A stretch of DNA of 64,000 nt, from contig NZ_MDET01000045.1 of the NCBI RefSeq assembly GCF_002075885.1, positions 62,001 to 126,000 on the forward strand, in the 5' to 3' direction. Positions 55,590-64,000 of this stretch are shown piece by piece; the first letter of the stretch is position 1; each line of letters begins with the position of its first letter. The stretch is from Manganibacter manganicus (GTDB lineage: Bacteria > Pseudomonadota > Alphaproteobacteria > Rhizobiales > Rhizobiaceae). The notes beneath the pieces were generated by a model. The model had not been told where the DNA came from, ran no database searches, and was given only the letters and a program-made list of their open reading frames with translations. The position numbers were made by a program, and so were the translations under genes.

Positions 55590-58124
55590 ATGGCACGCAA
55601 CGAACCACACACCCACGACCATTCGCATCATCATCATGAGCATCATGGCCATTCCGGCTCCTGCTGCGCGGCACATGACAGTGGGTCGGCGACCGACGCG
55701 GTGGTCCGCGATCCCGTCTGCGGCATGACAGTCGATCCTGGCGCCGGCAAGCCAAACCTGGAGCATGACGGTCGTACATTTCATTTCTGCTCCGAGAACT
55801 GCCGCACGAAATTCGAGGCGGCACCGCAAGACTATATCAGCGCCACCGACCCGGTTTGCGGCATGCAGGTCGATCGTGCCACGACGAAACATTTCGCGCG
55901 GCGTGAGGGCCAGGGCTTCTATTTCTGCTCGACAGGCTGCAAGGAGAAATTCGAGGCAGATCCTGAAAAATATCTTGGCGACAGGCCGGTACCCGCGCCC
56001 ATGCCGAAGGGCACACAATATACCTGTCCGATGCACCCCGAAATCATAAGCGACAAGCCCGGCGCCTGCCCGCTCTGCGGCATGGCGCTGGAGCCAATGG
56101 GCATACCGACGGGCGATGAAGGCCCCAATCCCGAACTGGTCGATTTCACCCATCGCTTCTGGGTGAGCGCGGCACTGTCCTTGCCACTGCTGGTGCTGAC
56201 CATGGGTTCCATGCTCGGCCTGCCTGTTCGACAATGGATGGGCGAACAGACGGCGATCTGGCTCGAACTCGTTCTGGCGACGCCGGTGGTGCTGTGGGCG
56301 GCCTTGCCCTTCTTCGAGCGCGGCTGGCATTCGATCCTCAACCGCAGCCCGAACATGTGGACGCTGATCTCGCTCGGCGTCGGCGCGGCTTTCATCTACA
56401 GCGTTATCGCCACGCTGTTTCCGGGCATCTTTCCGCATCAGTTCCGCGGCCATGACGGCACGGTGCCGGTCTATTTCGAGGCTTCGGCGGTAATCGTCGC
56501 GCTAGTCTTTCTCGGCCAGGTGCTTGAATTGCGCGCCCGAGAAAAGACCGGCTCGGCAATCCGTGCCCTGCTCGACCTCGCGCCGAAGACCGGGCGCTTG
56601 ATCGGCGAGGACGGCACGGAGAGAGACGTACCGCTGGACGAGGTGAAGGCCGGCGATCGGCTGCGCATCCGCCCCGGCGAGAAGGTGCCGGTGGATGGCG
56701 TTGTGTTGGAAGGCCGCTCCTCAATCGATGAATCGATGATCACCGGCGAACCGCTGCCGGTAGAAAAGGACGAAGGCGCGGCGCTGACCGGCGGCACGCT
56801 GAACGGGAACGGCTCGCTCATCATGCGCGCCGAAAAGGTCGGCTCAGAGACGACGCTGTCGCGCATTGTCGAGATGGTCGCCAGAGCGCAGCGCAGTCGC
56901 GCACCGATCCAGGGGCTGGCCGATCGTGTTTCATACTATTTTGTGCCGGCGGTGGTACTGGTCGCCATTGCTGCCTTCATCGCATGGTCGATCTTCGGGC
57001 CTGAGCCCAGTCTTGTCTTCGCCATCGTCTCGGCCGTCTCGGTGCTGATCATCGCCTGCCCTTGCGCGCTGGGGCTGGCAACGCCAATGTCGATCATGAC
57101 GGCCACCGGGCGCGGCGCGCATGCCGGCGTCCTGGTCAAGGATGCTGCCGCACTGGAGCGTCTGGCCGCCGTCGATACGCTGGTTATCGACAAGACCGGC
57201 ACGTTGACCGAAGGCAAGCCGAAACTGACGGACGTGATAGCGGACGGCATCGAGGAGAACGAACTGCTCACCCTCGCCTCCGGACTTGAAAAAGGCTCGG
57301 AACATCCGCTGGCCGAAGCCATCGTGGACGGCGCCAAGGCGCGCGGCATTGCCGTCCCCGGCAGCGCCGATTTCGAAGCTGTAACCGGCAAGGGCGTCAG
57401 CGGCACCGTATCCGGAAAAAAGGTCGCTCTGGGCAATACGGCGATGATGGCCGATCTCGGCCTTGATCCGGCAGCACTGGAGGACAGAACCGAAGCACTG
57501 CAAAACGAAGGCAAGACGGCGATGTTCGTTGCCGTCGAGGGCAGGATCGCCGGCATCGTCGCCGTCGCCGACCCGGTCAAGGAGACGGCTGCCGAGGCGA
57601 TCCGGGGATTGCAGGCCATGGGCATCACCATCGTGCTTGCCACCGGCGACACTGAGCGCACCGCAAAGGCAATCGCGAAAAAGCTGGGCATCGACCGTTT
57701 GCGCGCAGGGCAATTGCCGCAAGACAAGGGCGGTTTCGTGGAGGATTTGCGTCGGCGAGGCGCGGTGGTGGCGATGGCCGGCGATGGCGTCAACGACGCA
57801 CCGGCGCTGGCGGCAGCCGATGTCGGTATCGCCATGGGAACGGGCGCCGACGTGGCGATGGAAAGTGCCGGCATCACGCTGGTCAAGGGCAACCTCACCG
57901 GCATCGTGAGGGCGCGGCGGCTGGCTGAAGGAACGCTGTCCAACATCCGCCAGAACCTGTTCTTCGCTTTCCTCTACAATGTGATCGGCGTGCCGGTCGC
58001 GGCTGGCGTGCTGTATCCGATCACCGGCATGCTTTTGTCACCGATGCTCGCGGCGGCGGCGATGAGCCTGTCATCGGTTTCGGTCATCGGCAACGCTCTC
58101 AGGCTACGCACGTTGAAACTCTGA
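55590..58124 (+). CDS. Copper/silver P1B-type ATPase with His-rich N-terminus and two YHS domains
   Basis: An 844-residue heavy-metal pump. The N-terminus is His-rich ([15 protein letters not shown], residues about 7-21). Two YHS metal-binding domains follow (DPVCGMTVD and DPVCGMQVD, about 40-130), then a CPMHPE...CPLCGM heavy-metal-binding motif. The pump core has CPC at 490-492, DKTGTLT with Asp534 and GDGVNDAP near 731. There is no GMTCxxC domain, unlike the ATPase at the left edge. ATG 55590 has GAGG six bases upstream. It lies behind a CueR-type promoter and before a DUF305 gene. Its likely role is periplasmic metal export or loading; Cu versus Ag is unresolved. Confidence 0.93.
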   Translation: MARNEPHTHDHSHHHHEHHGHSGSCCAAHDSGSATDAVVRDPVCGMTVDPGAGKPNLEHDGRTFHFCSENCRTKFEAAPQDYISATDPVCGMQVDRATTKHFARREGQGFYFCSTGCKEKFEADPEKYLGDRPVPAPMPKGTQYTCPMHPEIISDKPGACPLCGMALEPMGIPTGDEGPNPELVDFTHRFWVSAALSLPLLVLTMGSMLGLPVRQWMGEQTAIWLELVLATPVVLWAALPFFERGWHSILNRSPNMWTLISLGVGAAFIYSVIATLFPGIFPHQFRGHDGTVPVYFEASAVIVALVFLGQVLELRAREKTGSAIRALLDLAPKTGRLIGEDGTERDVPLDEVKAGDRLRIRPGEKVPVDGVVLEGRSSIDESMITGEPLPVEKDEGAALTGGTLNGNGSLIMRAEKVGSETTLSRIVEMVARAQRSRAPIQGLADRVSYYFVPAVVLVAIAAFIAWSIFGPEPSLVFAIVSAVSVLIIACPCALGLATPMSIMTATGRGAHAGVLVKDAAALERLAAVDTLVIDKTGTLTEGKPKLTDVIADGIEENELLTLASGLEKGSEHPLAEAIVDGAKARGIAVPGSADFEAVTGKGVSGTVSGKKVALGNTAMMADLGLDPAALEDRTEALQNEGKTAMFVAVEGRIAGIVAVADPVKETAAEAIRGLQAMGITIVLATGDTERTAKAIAKKLGIDRLRAGQLPQDKGGFVEDLRRRGAVVAMAGDGVNDAPALAAADVGIAMGTGADVAMESAGITLVKGNLTGIVRARRLAEGTLSNIRQNLFFAFLYNVIGVPVAAGVLYPITGMLLSPMLAAAAMSLSSVSVIGNALRLRTLKL

Positions 58125-58163
58125 ATTTGTAGCCGGACCCCGCTTAACCCAAAGGAGATACCA

Positions 58164-58556
58164 ATGACTCATATCCGCAAAACCACACTGGCGTTGGCCG
58201 CCTCGGCCCTGCTCGCCGCTCCTCTACTGGGGAGCCTTTCCGCGCAGGCGGAGGAGATGAACCACGACATGAGCACAATGAGCATGAGCGCCGAAAGCCC
58301 AGCGACCAAGGGCTATATGGCGGCCATGGACAAGATGCATCAGGAGATGATGGGCATCGATTATAGCGGCGACGCCGACAGGGATTTCGTGCTCGGCATG
58401 ATTCCGCATCATCAGGCCGCAGTCGATATGGCCAAGGTACTGCTCGAAAACGGCAAGGATCCGGAACTGCGCAAGATGGCGCAAGACATCATCGCCGCGC
58501 AGGAAAAGGAAATCGCCGTGATGGAGAACTGGCTCGCCGCCCACCCGGCGAAGTAA
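58164..58556 (+). CDS. DUF305 family periplasmic copper-associated protein
   Basis: A 130-residue exported protein. Residues 1-29 form a Sec signal (AASALLAAPLLGSLSAQA-EE). The mature N-terminus is Met/His-rich (MNHDMSTMSMS), and the DUF305 core has MHQEMMGIDYSGDADRDFVLGMIPHHQAAVDMAKVLL. The HHQ and Met-rich segments suit Cu(I)/Ag(I) binding, as in CopM-type members. It follows the ATPase gene by 39 bp with its own AAGGAG, so both should respond to copper together. Confidence 0.88.
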   Translation: MTHIRKTTLALAASALLAAPLLGSLSAQAEEMNHDMSTMSMSAESPATKGYMAAMDKMHQEMMGIDYSGDADRDFVLGMIPHHQAAVDMAKVLLENGKDPELRKMAQDIIAAQEKEIAVMENWLAAHPAK

Positions 58557-58576
58557 CCGGGCTCCTGTTTACAGTA

Positions 58577-59014
58577 TCAGTCGTCCGCAATCCGACCGCG
58601 CAGCTTCTTGACCGTTGCACGGCCAGCCTTTGCCTTCAGCCGCCGTTCGACCGCACCCTTGGAAGGCCTCGTCTTCTTGCGCGGCTTGGGCGGTGGCTCC
58701 GCTGCTCTAGCCAGCAGCGCCGTCAACCGGGCGCGCGCATCGGCGCGGTTCTGTTCCTGGGTACGAAAGCGCGCGGCCTCAATGACGATGACGCCGTCCT
58801 TGGTGGCGCGCTGGCCGGCCAACCGGATCACCCGCTCGCGCACACGCTCGGACAGGCCTTCGGCATTGGCGGCGTCGAAGCGCAACTGGACCGCCGTCGC
58901 CACCTTGTTGACGTTCTGGCCACCCGGCCCGGAGGCGCGGATGAAATCCTCGCGCAGGTCACCCGGCCGAACGATCGCCTCTGCGCTCACTGTGATGATG
59001 TCTTCCGCTGCCAT
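58577..59014 (-). CDS. arfB: Alternative ribosome-rescue factor, peptidyl-tRNA hydrolase
   Basis: A 145-residue release-factor-like protein. GGQ at residues 31-33 (GPGGQNVNK) hydrolyses peptidyl-tRNA on stalled ribosomes. The C-terminal part is Lys/Arg-rich (KPRKKTRPSKGAVERRLKAK), the tail that enters the empty mRNA channel. ATG 59014 is chosen because an upstream GTG-type extension lacks homology. It lies downstream of pckA and its terminator, convergent with the DUF305 gene. Confidence 0.92.
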   Translation of the reverse strand: MAAEDIITVSAEAIVRPGDLREDFIRASGPGGQNVNKVATAVQLRFDAANAEGLSERVRERVIRLAGQRATKDGVIVIEAARFRTQEQNRADARARLTALLARAAEPPPKPRKKTRPSKGAVERRLKAKAGRATVKKLRGRIADD

Positions 59015-59040
59015 GGCGCAGTCATGCCGCGCGCGGGGCC

Positions 59041-59067
59041 AAAAGAAAAGACCCGGCAAGAGCCGGG
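59041..59067 (-). terminator. Intrinsic terminator of pckA
   Basis: On the minus strand CCCGGC-TCTT-GCCGGG is followed by TCTTTTCTTTT, a stem with a T-rich tail 28 bp after the pckA stop codon. It separates pckA from arfB. Confidence 0.85.
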
Positions 59068-59094
59068 CCTTTCAGAAGGCAGTTCTGGAAGCAC

Positions 59095-60720
59095 CTACTC
59101 GGCAGCCTGCCGCAGATGCGGGGCGGCATTGCGCACCCTGGCGTCGACATGGTTTTCGAACTTCCCGAAATTCTCGATGAACATGCCGACGAGCCTGGCC
59201 GCCTGCCGGTCGTAGGCAGCGGGATCGGCCCAGGTCGCCCTTGGATCCAGGATCGTCGGATCGAGGGTGACGCTGTCCATGCCCGCCACCGCAACCGGCA
59301 CCTCGAAGCCGAAATGCGGGTCGGTGCGAAACTCGACCTGTCGCAACGTTCCGTCAAGCGCGGCAGCAAGCAGAGCGCGCGTCGCCTTGATCGGCATGCG
59401 CGTGCCGGTGCCATAGGCGCCGCCGGTCCAGCCGGTATTGACCAGCCAGCAATCGACGCCGTGCTCGGCGATCAGCTGGCGCAGCAGATTGCCATATTCC
59501 GACGGATGACGCGGCATGAAGGGCTCGCCGAAGCAGGTCGAGAAGGTTGCTTCCGGCTCGGTGACGCCTTTTTCGGTACCGGCTACCTTGGCGGTATAGC
59601 CGGACAGGAAATGATACATGGCCTGCGCCGGGGTAAGCCGCGCGATCGGCGGCATGACGCCAAAAGCGTCCGCCGTCAGCATGACAATGTTCTTTGGATG
59701 GCCGGCGCGGCCGCTGCCGCTGGCATTGGCGATATAATCGAGCGGATAGGCACAGCGGGTGTTTTCCGTCAGCCGCGCATCGTCGAAGTCGGGCGCACCG
59801 TGTTCATCGATGACGACATTTTCCAGCACCGTTCCGAAACGCTGCGTGGTGGCGAAAATCTCCGGCTCATGCTCTGCCGAAAGCCGGATCGTCTTGGCAT
59901 AGCAGCCGCCCTCGAAATTAAAGACACCCTGCGGTCCCCAGCCGTGCTCGTCGTCTCCGATCAGCGTGCGCGCGGGATCCGCCGAGAGCGTCGTCTTGCC
60001 GGTGCCCGACAGCCCGAAGAAGATCGCCGTGTCGCCCTCGGGACCCTCATTGGCCGAGCAATGCATTGGCATGACGTTCTTTTCAGGCAGGAGATAATTG
60101 AGCACGCTGAACACGGACTTCTTCATCTCGCCGGCATAGGAAGTGCCGCCGATCAGCACGATCATACGTGTCAGATCGACCGCAATCACCGTCTCGCTGC
60201 GACAACCGTGCCGGACCGGATCGGCGCGAAAGGTCGGCAGGTCGATTATGGTGAGTTTCGGTACGAAGCTCTCCAGCGCCTTGGCGTCCGGACGGATCAG
60301 GAGATTACGGATGAACAGCGAGTGCCAGGCAAGTTCATTGACGATCCGCACCGGCAGGTGGTGCTCGGGATCGGCGCCACCGACCAGATCCTGCACATAA
60401 AGGTCCTTGTCGGCGGCGTGAGCCAGGAAATCAGCCAGCAACGTGTCGAAATGCTCGACCGACATCGCCCTGTTGGCCTCCCACCAGACATGCGGGCGAG
60501 TGTGTTCATCATTGACGACAAATTTGTCCTTGGCCGAACGCCCGGTATGCCGGCCGGTTTCGGCAACAAGGGCCCCCTGCGCAGTCAGCCGTGCCTCGCC
60601 GCGCCGGATCGCCTCTTCGGCGAGCGCAGCGGCACGCAGATTATAGCGCACAAAACCTATCGTCCCGAGACCGATGCGGTCGATTCCATAGGAAGAATTG
60701 CGTTTGCCGAGTTCCGACAT
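59095..60720 (-). CDS. pckA: Phosphoenolpyruvate carboxykinase (ATP)
   Basis: A 541-residue gluconeogenic enzyme making phosphoenolpyruvate from oxaloacetate and ATP. P-loop [11 protein letters not shown] is near residues 233-243, the kinase-2 and metal region near DDEHGW, and [12 protein letters not shown] and the [11 protein letters not shown] substrate-binding element are present. ATP rather than GTP type follows from these motifs. ATG 60720 is chosen as the usual MSELG-type start. It is divergent from chvI and is preceded by an AT-rich control region with paired TTTAAATCG elements. Confidence 0.95.
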   Translation of the reverse strand: MSELGKRNSSYGIDRIGLGTIGFVRYNLRAAALAEEAIRRGEARLTAQGALVAETGRHTGRSAKDKFVVNDEHTRPHVWWEANRAMSVEHFDTLLADFLAHAADKDLYVQDLVGGADPEHHLPVRIVNELAWHSLFIRNLLIRPDAKALESFVPKLTIIDLPTFRADPVRHGCRSETVIAVDLTRMIVLIGGTSYAGEMKKSVFSVLNYLLPEKNVMPMHCSANEGPEGDTAIFFGLSGTGKTTLSADPARTLIGDDEHGWGPQGVFNFEGGCYAKTIRLSAEHEPEIFATTQRFGTVLENVVIDEHGAPDFDDARLTENTRCAYPLDYIANASGSGRAGHPKNIVMLTADAFGVMPPIARLTPAQAMYHFLSGYTAKVAGTEKGVTEPEATFSTCFGEPFMPRHPSEYGNLLRQLIAEHGVDCWLVNTGWTGGAYGTGTRMPIKATRALLAAALDGTLRQVEFRTDPHFGFEVPVAVAGMDSVTLDPTILDPRATWADPAAYDRQAARLVGMFIENFGKFENHVDARVRNAAPHLRQAAE

Positions 60721-61052
60721 GGTGCTCCCTTTTACGATCCTGCTGTGTCTGCCGGTAATATTGAGGTCTCTCTTTTTGGCAGGACTTGGGCGCTCAGAAA
60801 CAGAAAAGATGAAAGATATCAAATCATTAATCGATTTAAAAAATTTGAAAGTTGTTTAAATCGTTTATATGTGCAAAAACCCGCCAGTGGCCAAGGATTG
60901 GCGGACCTGTTGCGTCCCGGTCATTCCAGATGGGCGATGCAGGGTCGCCTTCGGGCGGTTGCGGAGCCGCGCCACATTTTGTACCTAATTTGTCCTGCAA
61001 AGCCCTTCTTCGAAGAACGAAGGGATACCCGCTCATGAGGGAGCCGCTGGAA
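60721..61052. promoter_or_regulatory. pckA-chvI divergent regulatory region with AAATCG inverted repeat
   Basis: Within this 332-bp gap an AT-rich patch contains CGATTTAAA (60832-60840) and its exact complement TTTAAATCG (60855-60863), 14 bp apart, about 115 bp upstream of pckA. The first arm is part of TTAATCGATTTAA, close to a LacI-type palindrome. Nearer chvI, TTCTTCGAAGAA sits inside a CCCTTC/GAAGGG hairpin (about 61002-61023). A LacI-family PckR regulator is known for pckA in Sinorhizobium; its use here is inferred. Confidence 0.45.
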
Positions 61053-61754
61053 ATGGCGACAATCGCGCTAGTCGACGACGACCGCAACATTCTGACATCG
61101 GTTTCAATCGCACTGGAATCGGAAGGCTACCGCGTAGAAACTTACACGGACGGTGCCTCGGCGCTGGAGGGGCTGACGGCGCGGCCGCCGAATCTTGCCA
61201 TTCTCGACATCAAGATGCCGCGTATGGACGGAATGGAGCTTCTGCGCCGCCTGCGACAGAAAACCGATCTGCCGGTGATTTTTCTGACCTCGAAGGACGA
61301 GGAAATCGACGAGCTGTTCGGCCTCAAGATGGGCGCGGACGATTTCATCAAGAAGCCGTTCTCACAGCGCCTACTGGTCGAGCGCGTGCGTGCGGTGCTG
61401 CGCCGCGCCAATGCCCGCGAAGCGGCGGCCAAGCAGCCGAACCAGCAGTCGCGCTCGCTGGAGCGCGGTCAATTGGTTATGGATCAGGAGCGCCACACCT
61501 GCACCTGGAAAGGCGAGCCGGTGACGCTCACCGTCACCGAGTTCCTGATCCTGCATTCGCTGGCGCAGCGGCCAGGCGTAGTGAAAAGCCGTGATGCGCT
61601 GATGGACTCGGCTTATGACGAGCAGGTCTATGTCGATGACCGCACCATCGACAGCCATATCAAGCGCTTGCGCAAGAAGTTCAAGCAGGTCGATGATGAA
61701 TTCGAGATGATCGAGACGCTTTACGGGGTAGGCTACCGCTTCCGCGAGATTTAA
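61053..61754 (+). CDS. chvI: Two-component response regulator ChvI
   Basis: A 233-residue OmpR-class regulator. The receiver has the acidic patch DDD (8-10), phosphoacceptor Asp52 in [10 protein letters not shown] and FIKKPFS. The C-terminal winged helix has [26 protein letters not shown] and [16 protein letters not shown]. In rhizobia ChvI controls envelope stress, succinoglycan, motility and symbiosis or virulence. The start at 61053 ([10 protein letters not shown]) follows the family; an ATG 18 nt earlier is also in frame. Confidence 0.94.
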   Translation: MATIALVDDDRNILTSVSIALESEGYRVETYTDGASALEGLTARPPNLAILDIKMPRMDGMELLRRLRQKTDLPVIFLTSKDEEIDELFGLKMGADDFIKKPFSQRLLVERVRAVLRRANAREAAAKQPNQQSRSLERGQLVMDQERHTCTWKGEPVTLTVTEFLILHSLAQRPGVVKSRDALMDSAYDEQVYVDDRTIDSHIKRLRKKFKQVDDEFEMIETLYGVGYRFREI

Positions 61755-61780
61755 GCTTCGCGGGCAGGACCTGTCGATCG

Positions 61781-63562
61781 ATGGCAACAGAGGCAGAACG
61801 GCGAAGGCCGGCAACGGCCGCAAGGCGGGTTTCCCGCAGGCCCGGACTTCTTTCCCGGATCACGGTGCCGTTACGCCGTTTTCTCGGCCATCACATCTTC
61901 TCCAGTCTGACCCGGCGAATCCTGTTTCTGAACCTTGCCGGCTTGGCGGTGCTGGTCAGCGGCATCCTTTATCTCAATACCTTCCGCGCCGGGTTGATCG
62001 ACGCGCGCGTGGAAAGCCTGATGACGCAGGGCGAGATTATCGCCGGCGCCATCGCCGCTTCCGCCACTGTCGAGACAGATTCGATCTCCATCGATCCGGA
62101 GAAACTGCTCGAACTTCAGGCCGGCGAAAGTGTCGGCCCTAGCAGTGACCAACTCGACAATCTCGATTTTCCGATTAATCCCGAGCGCGTCGCCCCGGTA
62201 TTGCGCCGATTGATTACCCCGACGCGCACGCGCGCACGCATTTACGACCGCGACACCAATCTGTTGCTCGATTCGCGCCACCTGTATTCGCGCGGCCAGA
62301 TTCTGCGTTATGATCTGCCGCCGGTGGACGAAGAAGAGCCAAACCTGCTGGAACGGTTTGATCGCTATATTTTCTATTTGTTCCGAAATCGAGACTTGCC
62401 GATCTATCACGAACAGCCCGGCGGCAGCGGGTCAGCCTATCCCGAAGTGATCCGGGCGCTGACCGGCAGCCCTTCGACGATCGTACGTATCAGCGAGCAG
62501 GGCGAGCAGATCGTCTCCGTCGCAGTGCCGATCCAGCGCTTCCGTGCCGTGCTCGGCGTGCTGCTGCTTTCCACCGAAGGTGGCGACATCGACAAGATCG
62601 TCACTGCCGAGCGCAAGGCGATCCTGCGCGTCTTCGGCGTGGCGGCGCTTGTGACGGCGCTTTTGTCTCTGCTGCTCGCCTCGACCATTGCCAATCCGTT
62701 GCGCCGCCTCGCGGCCGCGGCTGTTCGGGTGCGCCGCGGCCTCAAGGATCGCGAGCAGATCCCCGACTTTTCCAATCGTCAGGACGAGATCGGCAATCTT
62801 TCCATTGCCGTACGCGACATGACCAATGCGCTTTACGATCGCATCGAGGCGATCGAAAGTTTCGCCGCCGATGTCAGCCATGAGTTGAAGAATCCGCTGA
62901 CCTCGCTGCGCAGCGCGGTTGAAACACTGCCTCTGGCAAAGAACGATGCTTCGCGCGCCAGATTGATGGAGGTGATCCAACATGACGTCAGGCGCCTTGA
63001 CCGGCTGATTACCGACATTTCGGATGCCTCACGGCTGGACGCCGAATTGGCGCGCGATGACGCCGGCCGGGTGGACCTGGCCAAATTCATTACCGATCTC
63101 GTCACCATTTCGCAGGAGGCTTCCCACCACAAGAAACGCGTCGAGATCGAATTCAAGGCAGCCAAGCTGCCACAGGGCGCGAAGGGTTACTTCGTGCAAG
63201 GACACGATCTGAGACTTGGCCAGGTCATTACCAACCTGATCGAAAATGCGCGCTCCTTCGTGCCGGAAGGGCATGGCAGGATCTCTGTATCGCTCACGCG
63301 ATCGGGCAAGTTCAACATCATCACCATCGATGATAACGGCCCAGGGATCAGGACGGACGCCATCGAGCGTATATTCGAGCGCTTCTATACCGACCGTCCC
63401 GCAAGCGAGGCATTCGGGCAGAATTCCGGTCTCGGCCTCTCTATCAGTCGCCAGATCGTCGAAGCACATGGCGGCACCCTGACAGCGGAAAACATTCCTG
63501 GCACCAAGCCCGGCGAGATCAAGGGCGCACGGTTTACCATGACGCTGCCGGCGGAAAGCTAG
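61781..63562 (+). CDS. chvG: Sensor histidine kinase ChvG (ExoS)
   Basis: A 593-residue inner-membrane kinase partner of ChvI. It has a basic N-terminus, membrane segments near residues 45-65 and 285-305, and a periplasmic sensor between them. A HAMP linker follows (IANPLRRLAAAAVRVRRGL), then the dimerisation domain with His367 in FAADVSHELKNPLTSLRSA, and an ATPase domain with NLIENARSF, DDNGPGI and GLGLSISRQIVEAHGG. In relatives, periplasmic ExoR represses it; no exoR lies in the window. It starts 26 bp after chvI. Confidence 0.94.
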   Translation: MATEAERRRPATAARRVSRRPGLLSRITVPLRRFLGHHIFSSLTRRILFLNLAGLAVLVSGILYLNTFRAGLIDARVESLMTQGEIIAGAIAASATVETDSISIDPEKLLELQAGESVGPSSDQLDNLDFPINPERVAPVLRRLITPTRTRARIYDRDTNLLLDSRHLYSRGQILRYDLPPVDEEEPNLLERFDRYIFYLFRNRDLPIYHEQPGGSGSAYPEVIRALTGSPSTIVRISEQGEQIVSVAVPIQRFRAVLGVLLLSTEGGDIDKIVTAERKAILRVFGVAALVTALLSLLLASTIANPLRRLAAAAVRVRRGLKDREQIPDFSNRQDEIGNLSIAVRDMTNALYDRIEAIESFAADVSHELKNPLTSLRSAVETLPLAKNDASRARLMEVIQHDVRRLDRLITDISDASRLDAELARDDAGRVDLAKFITDLVTISQEASHHKKRVEIEFKAAKLPQGAKGYFVQGHDLRLGQVITNLIENARSFVPEGHGRISVSLTRSGKFNIITIDDNGPGIRTDAIERIFERFYTDRPASEAFGQNSGLGLSISRQIVEAHGGTLTAENIPGTKPGEIKGARFTMTLPAES

Positions 63563-63568
63563 GTTGTA

Positions 63569-64000
63569 GTGACGAATCTTCACGGCACCGCAATTATCAT
63601 CGGCGAACGCGGCCTGCTGATTACCGGCCCTTCCGGTTCCGGCAAGACGACGCTGGCACTGGCGCTTATCGAGCAATTTGCTGGCCGGGGCCTGCTTTGC
63701 CGGCTGATCGGTGATGACCAGCTTCTGACCGCGAACCATAGCGGCCGTCTGGTCTGTACGGTGCCGGAAACCCTCGCCGGGCTGGTCGAGGTGCCGGGTA
63801 TCGGCCCGCAGTCGCTTGCATACGAACCGGCAGCGGTGATCGACCTGCTTGTGCGGCTGGTGCCGGCTTCCGTCATGGCACGCTTTCAGGAGCCCGGCAT
63901 GGAGATGGTCGCAGGCTGCCGAATATCGCAGCTCGATCTGGCTGCGCGCAATGTCACCGCGGCTGTTCCAGCAATCGCCGCCCGCCTTGCTCTGGATCAT
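63569..64000 (+). CDS. hprK: HPr kinase/phosphorylase, partial (3' end beyond window)
   Basis: GTG 63569 opens a frame still running at base 64000 (144 codons). It begins VTNLHGTAIIIGERGLLITG and has Walker [12 protein letters not shown] (20-30), then LIGDDQLLT and the VPGIGPQSLAYEPAAVIDLLVRL region. This is the short HprK of alphaproteobacteria, consisting of the kinase domain only; it phosphorylates HPr in the incomplete nitrogen/carbon PTS. Its position after chvG is conserved in Rhizobiales. It starts 6 bp after the chvG stop. Confidence 0.9.
   Translation, partial: MTNLHGTAIIIGERGLLITGPSGSGKTTLALALIEQFAGRGLLCRLIGDDQLLTANHSGRLVCTVPETLAGLVEVPGIGPQSLAYEPAAVIDLLVRLVPASVMARFQEPGMEMVAGCRISQLDLAARNVTAAVPAIAARLALDH

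Noticed and set aside
1-64000. CRISPR arrays, tRNA genes, rRNA genes, prophage or toxin-antitoxin modules
   Set aside because: No regularly spaced repeats, cloverleaf sequences, phage structural genes or paired small toxin-antitoxin genes were recognised on reading; absence of tRNA was not confirmed by a dedicated search.

Overview
The window is a high-GC chromosomal segment from an alphaproteobacterium of the order Rhizobiales (Hyphomicrobiales), most like the Mesorhizobium/Aminobacter/Phyllobacteriaceae group. This rests on recognisable protein families and gene neighbourhoods: pckA divergent from chvI-chvG-hprK, murJ overlapping glnD, cycM divergent from kdsB-pheA, recR-ybaB-dnaX-4.5S RNA, and a yej operon with two tandem binding-protein genes. 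It also carries palindromic intergenic repeats of a kind common in these genomes. No rRNA, tRNA, prophage, CRISPR array or complete transposase gene was seen.

Layout. (1) 1-2.1 kb: a copper P1B-ATPase gene cut by the left edge and a divergent CopZ-like chaperone, each with its own CueR/MerR-type promoter. (2) 2.1-4.75 kb: an AraC-family remnant, a Tat-exported PhoX-family phosphatase and a decayed PAP2 phosphatase. (3) 4.75-14 kb: a purine salvage locus with a LysR regulator overlapping an adenine deaminase, divergent from a second, motif-divergent deaminase paralogue and a complete BMP-type nucleoside/base ABC importer. (4) 14-19 kb: a LysR/SDR pair, then a fluoride-export operon (two CrcB halves plus DUF190) led by a fluoride riboswitch, a 41-residue basic protein gene, and a SugE/Gdx exporter preceded by a guanidine-II riboswitch. 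(5) 19-32 kb: mostly housekeeping genes, namely an AI-2E/PerM-like protein with a long C-terminal extension, a flavin monooxygenase, MltB, RecR, a SleB-type hydrolase, YbaB, DnaX, 4.5S RNA, HIT, NudC, PheA, KdsB and CycM.

(6) 32.1-32.6 kb: a gene-free stretch with an intrinsic terminator, a 264-bp MITE-like element flanked by TA and two palindromes. A truncated MITE copy lies at 15.9 kb. (7) 32.6-41.3 kb: yejA1-yejA2-yejB-yejE-yejF peptide importer and a GhrA-type reductase. (8) 41.3-51 kb: a small lipoprotein, Rpe, and a divergent amino-sugar locus. Kinase, GntR regulator, SIS-domain deaminase and NagA genes overlap by 4 nt on the minus strand; an ABC sugar importer lies on the plus strand. 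Both promoters carry an almost identical TGGTAT direct repeat. (9) 51-64 kb: murJ-glnD, a second copper/silver ATPase with YHS domains behind a third CueR-type promoter, a DUF305 protein, ArfB, PckA, ChvI/ChvG and the 5' part of HprK.

The accessory content is mainly metal, halide and guanidinium defence (three MerR-type copper promoters and two riboswitches) plus scavenging of purines, peptides and amino sugars. I did not find a clearly unprecedented multi-gene system. The observations most worth follow-up are the two linked toxic-ion riboswitches, the deaminase paralogue that lost two family motifs, the shared GntR-type operator, the MITE pair and the PerM C-terminal extension.
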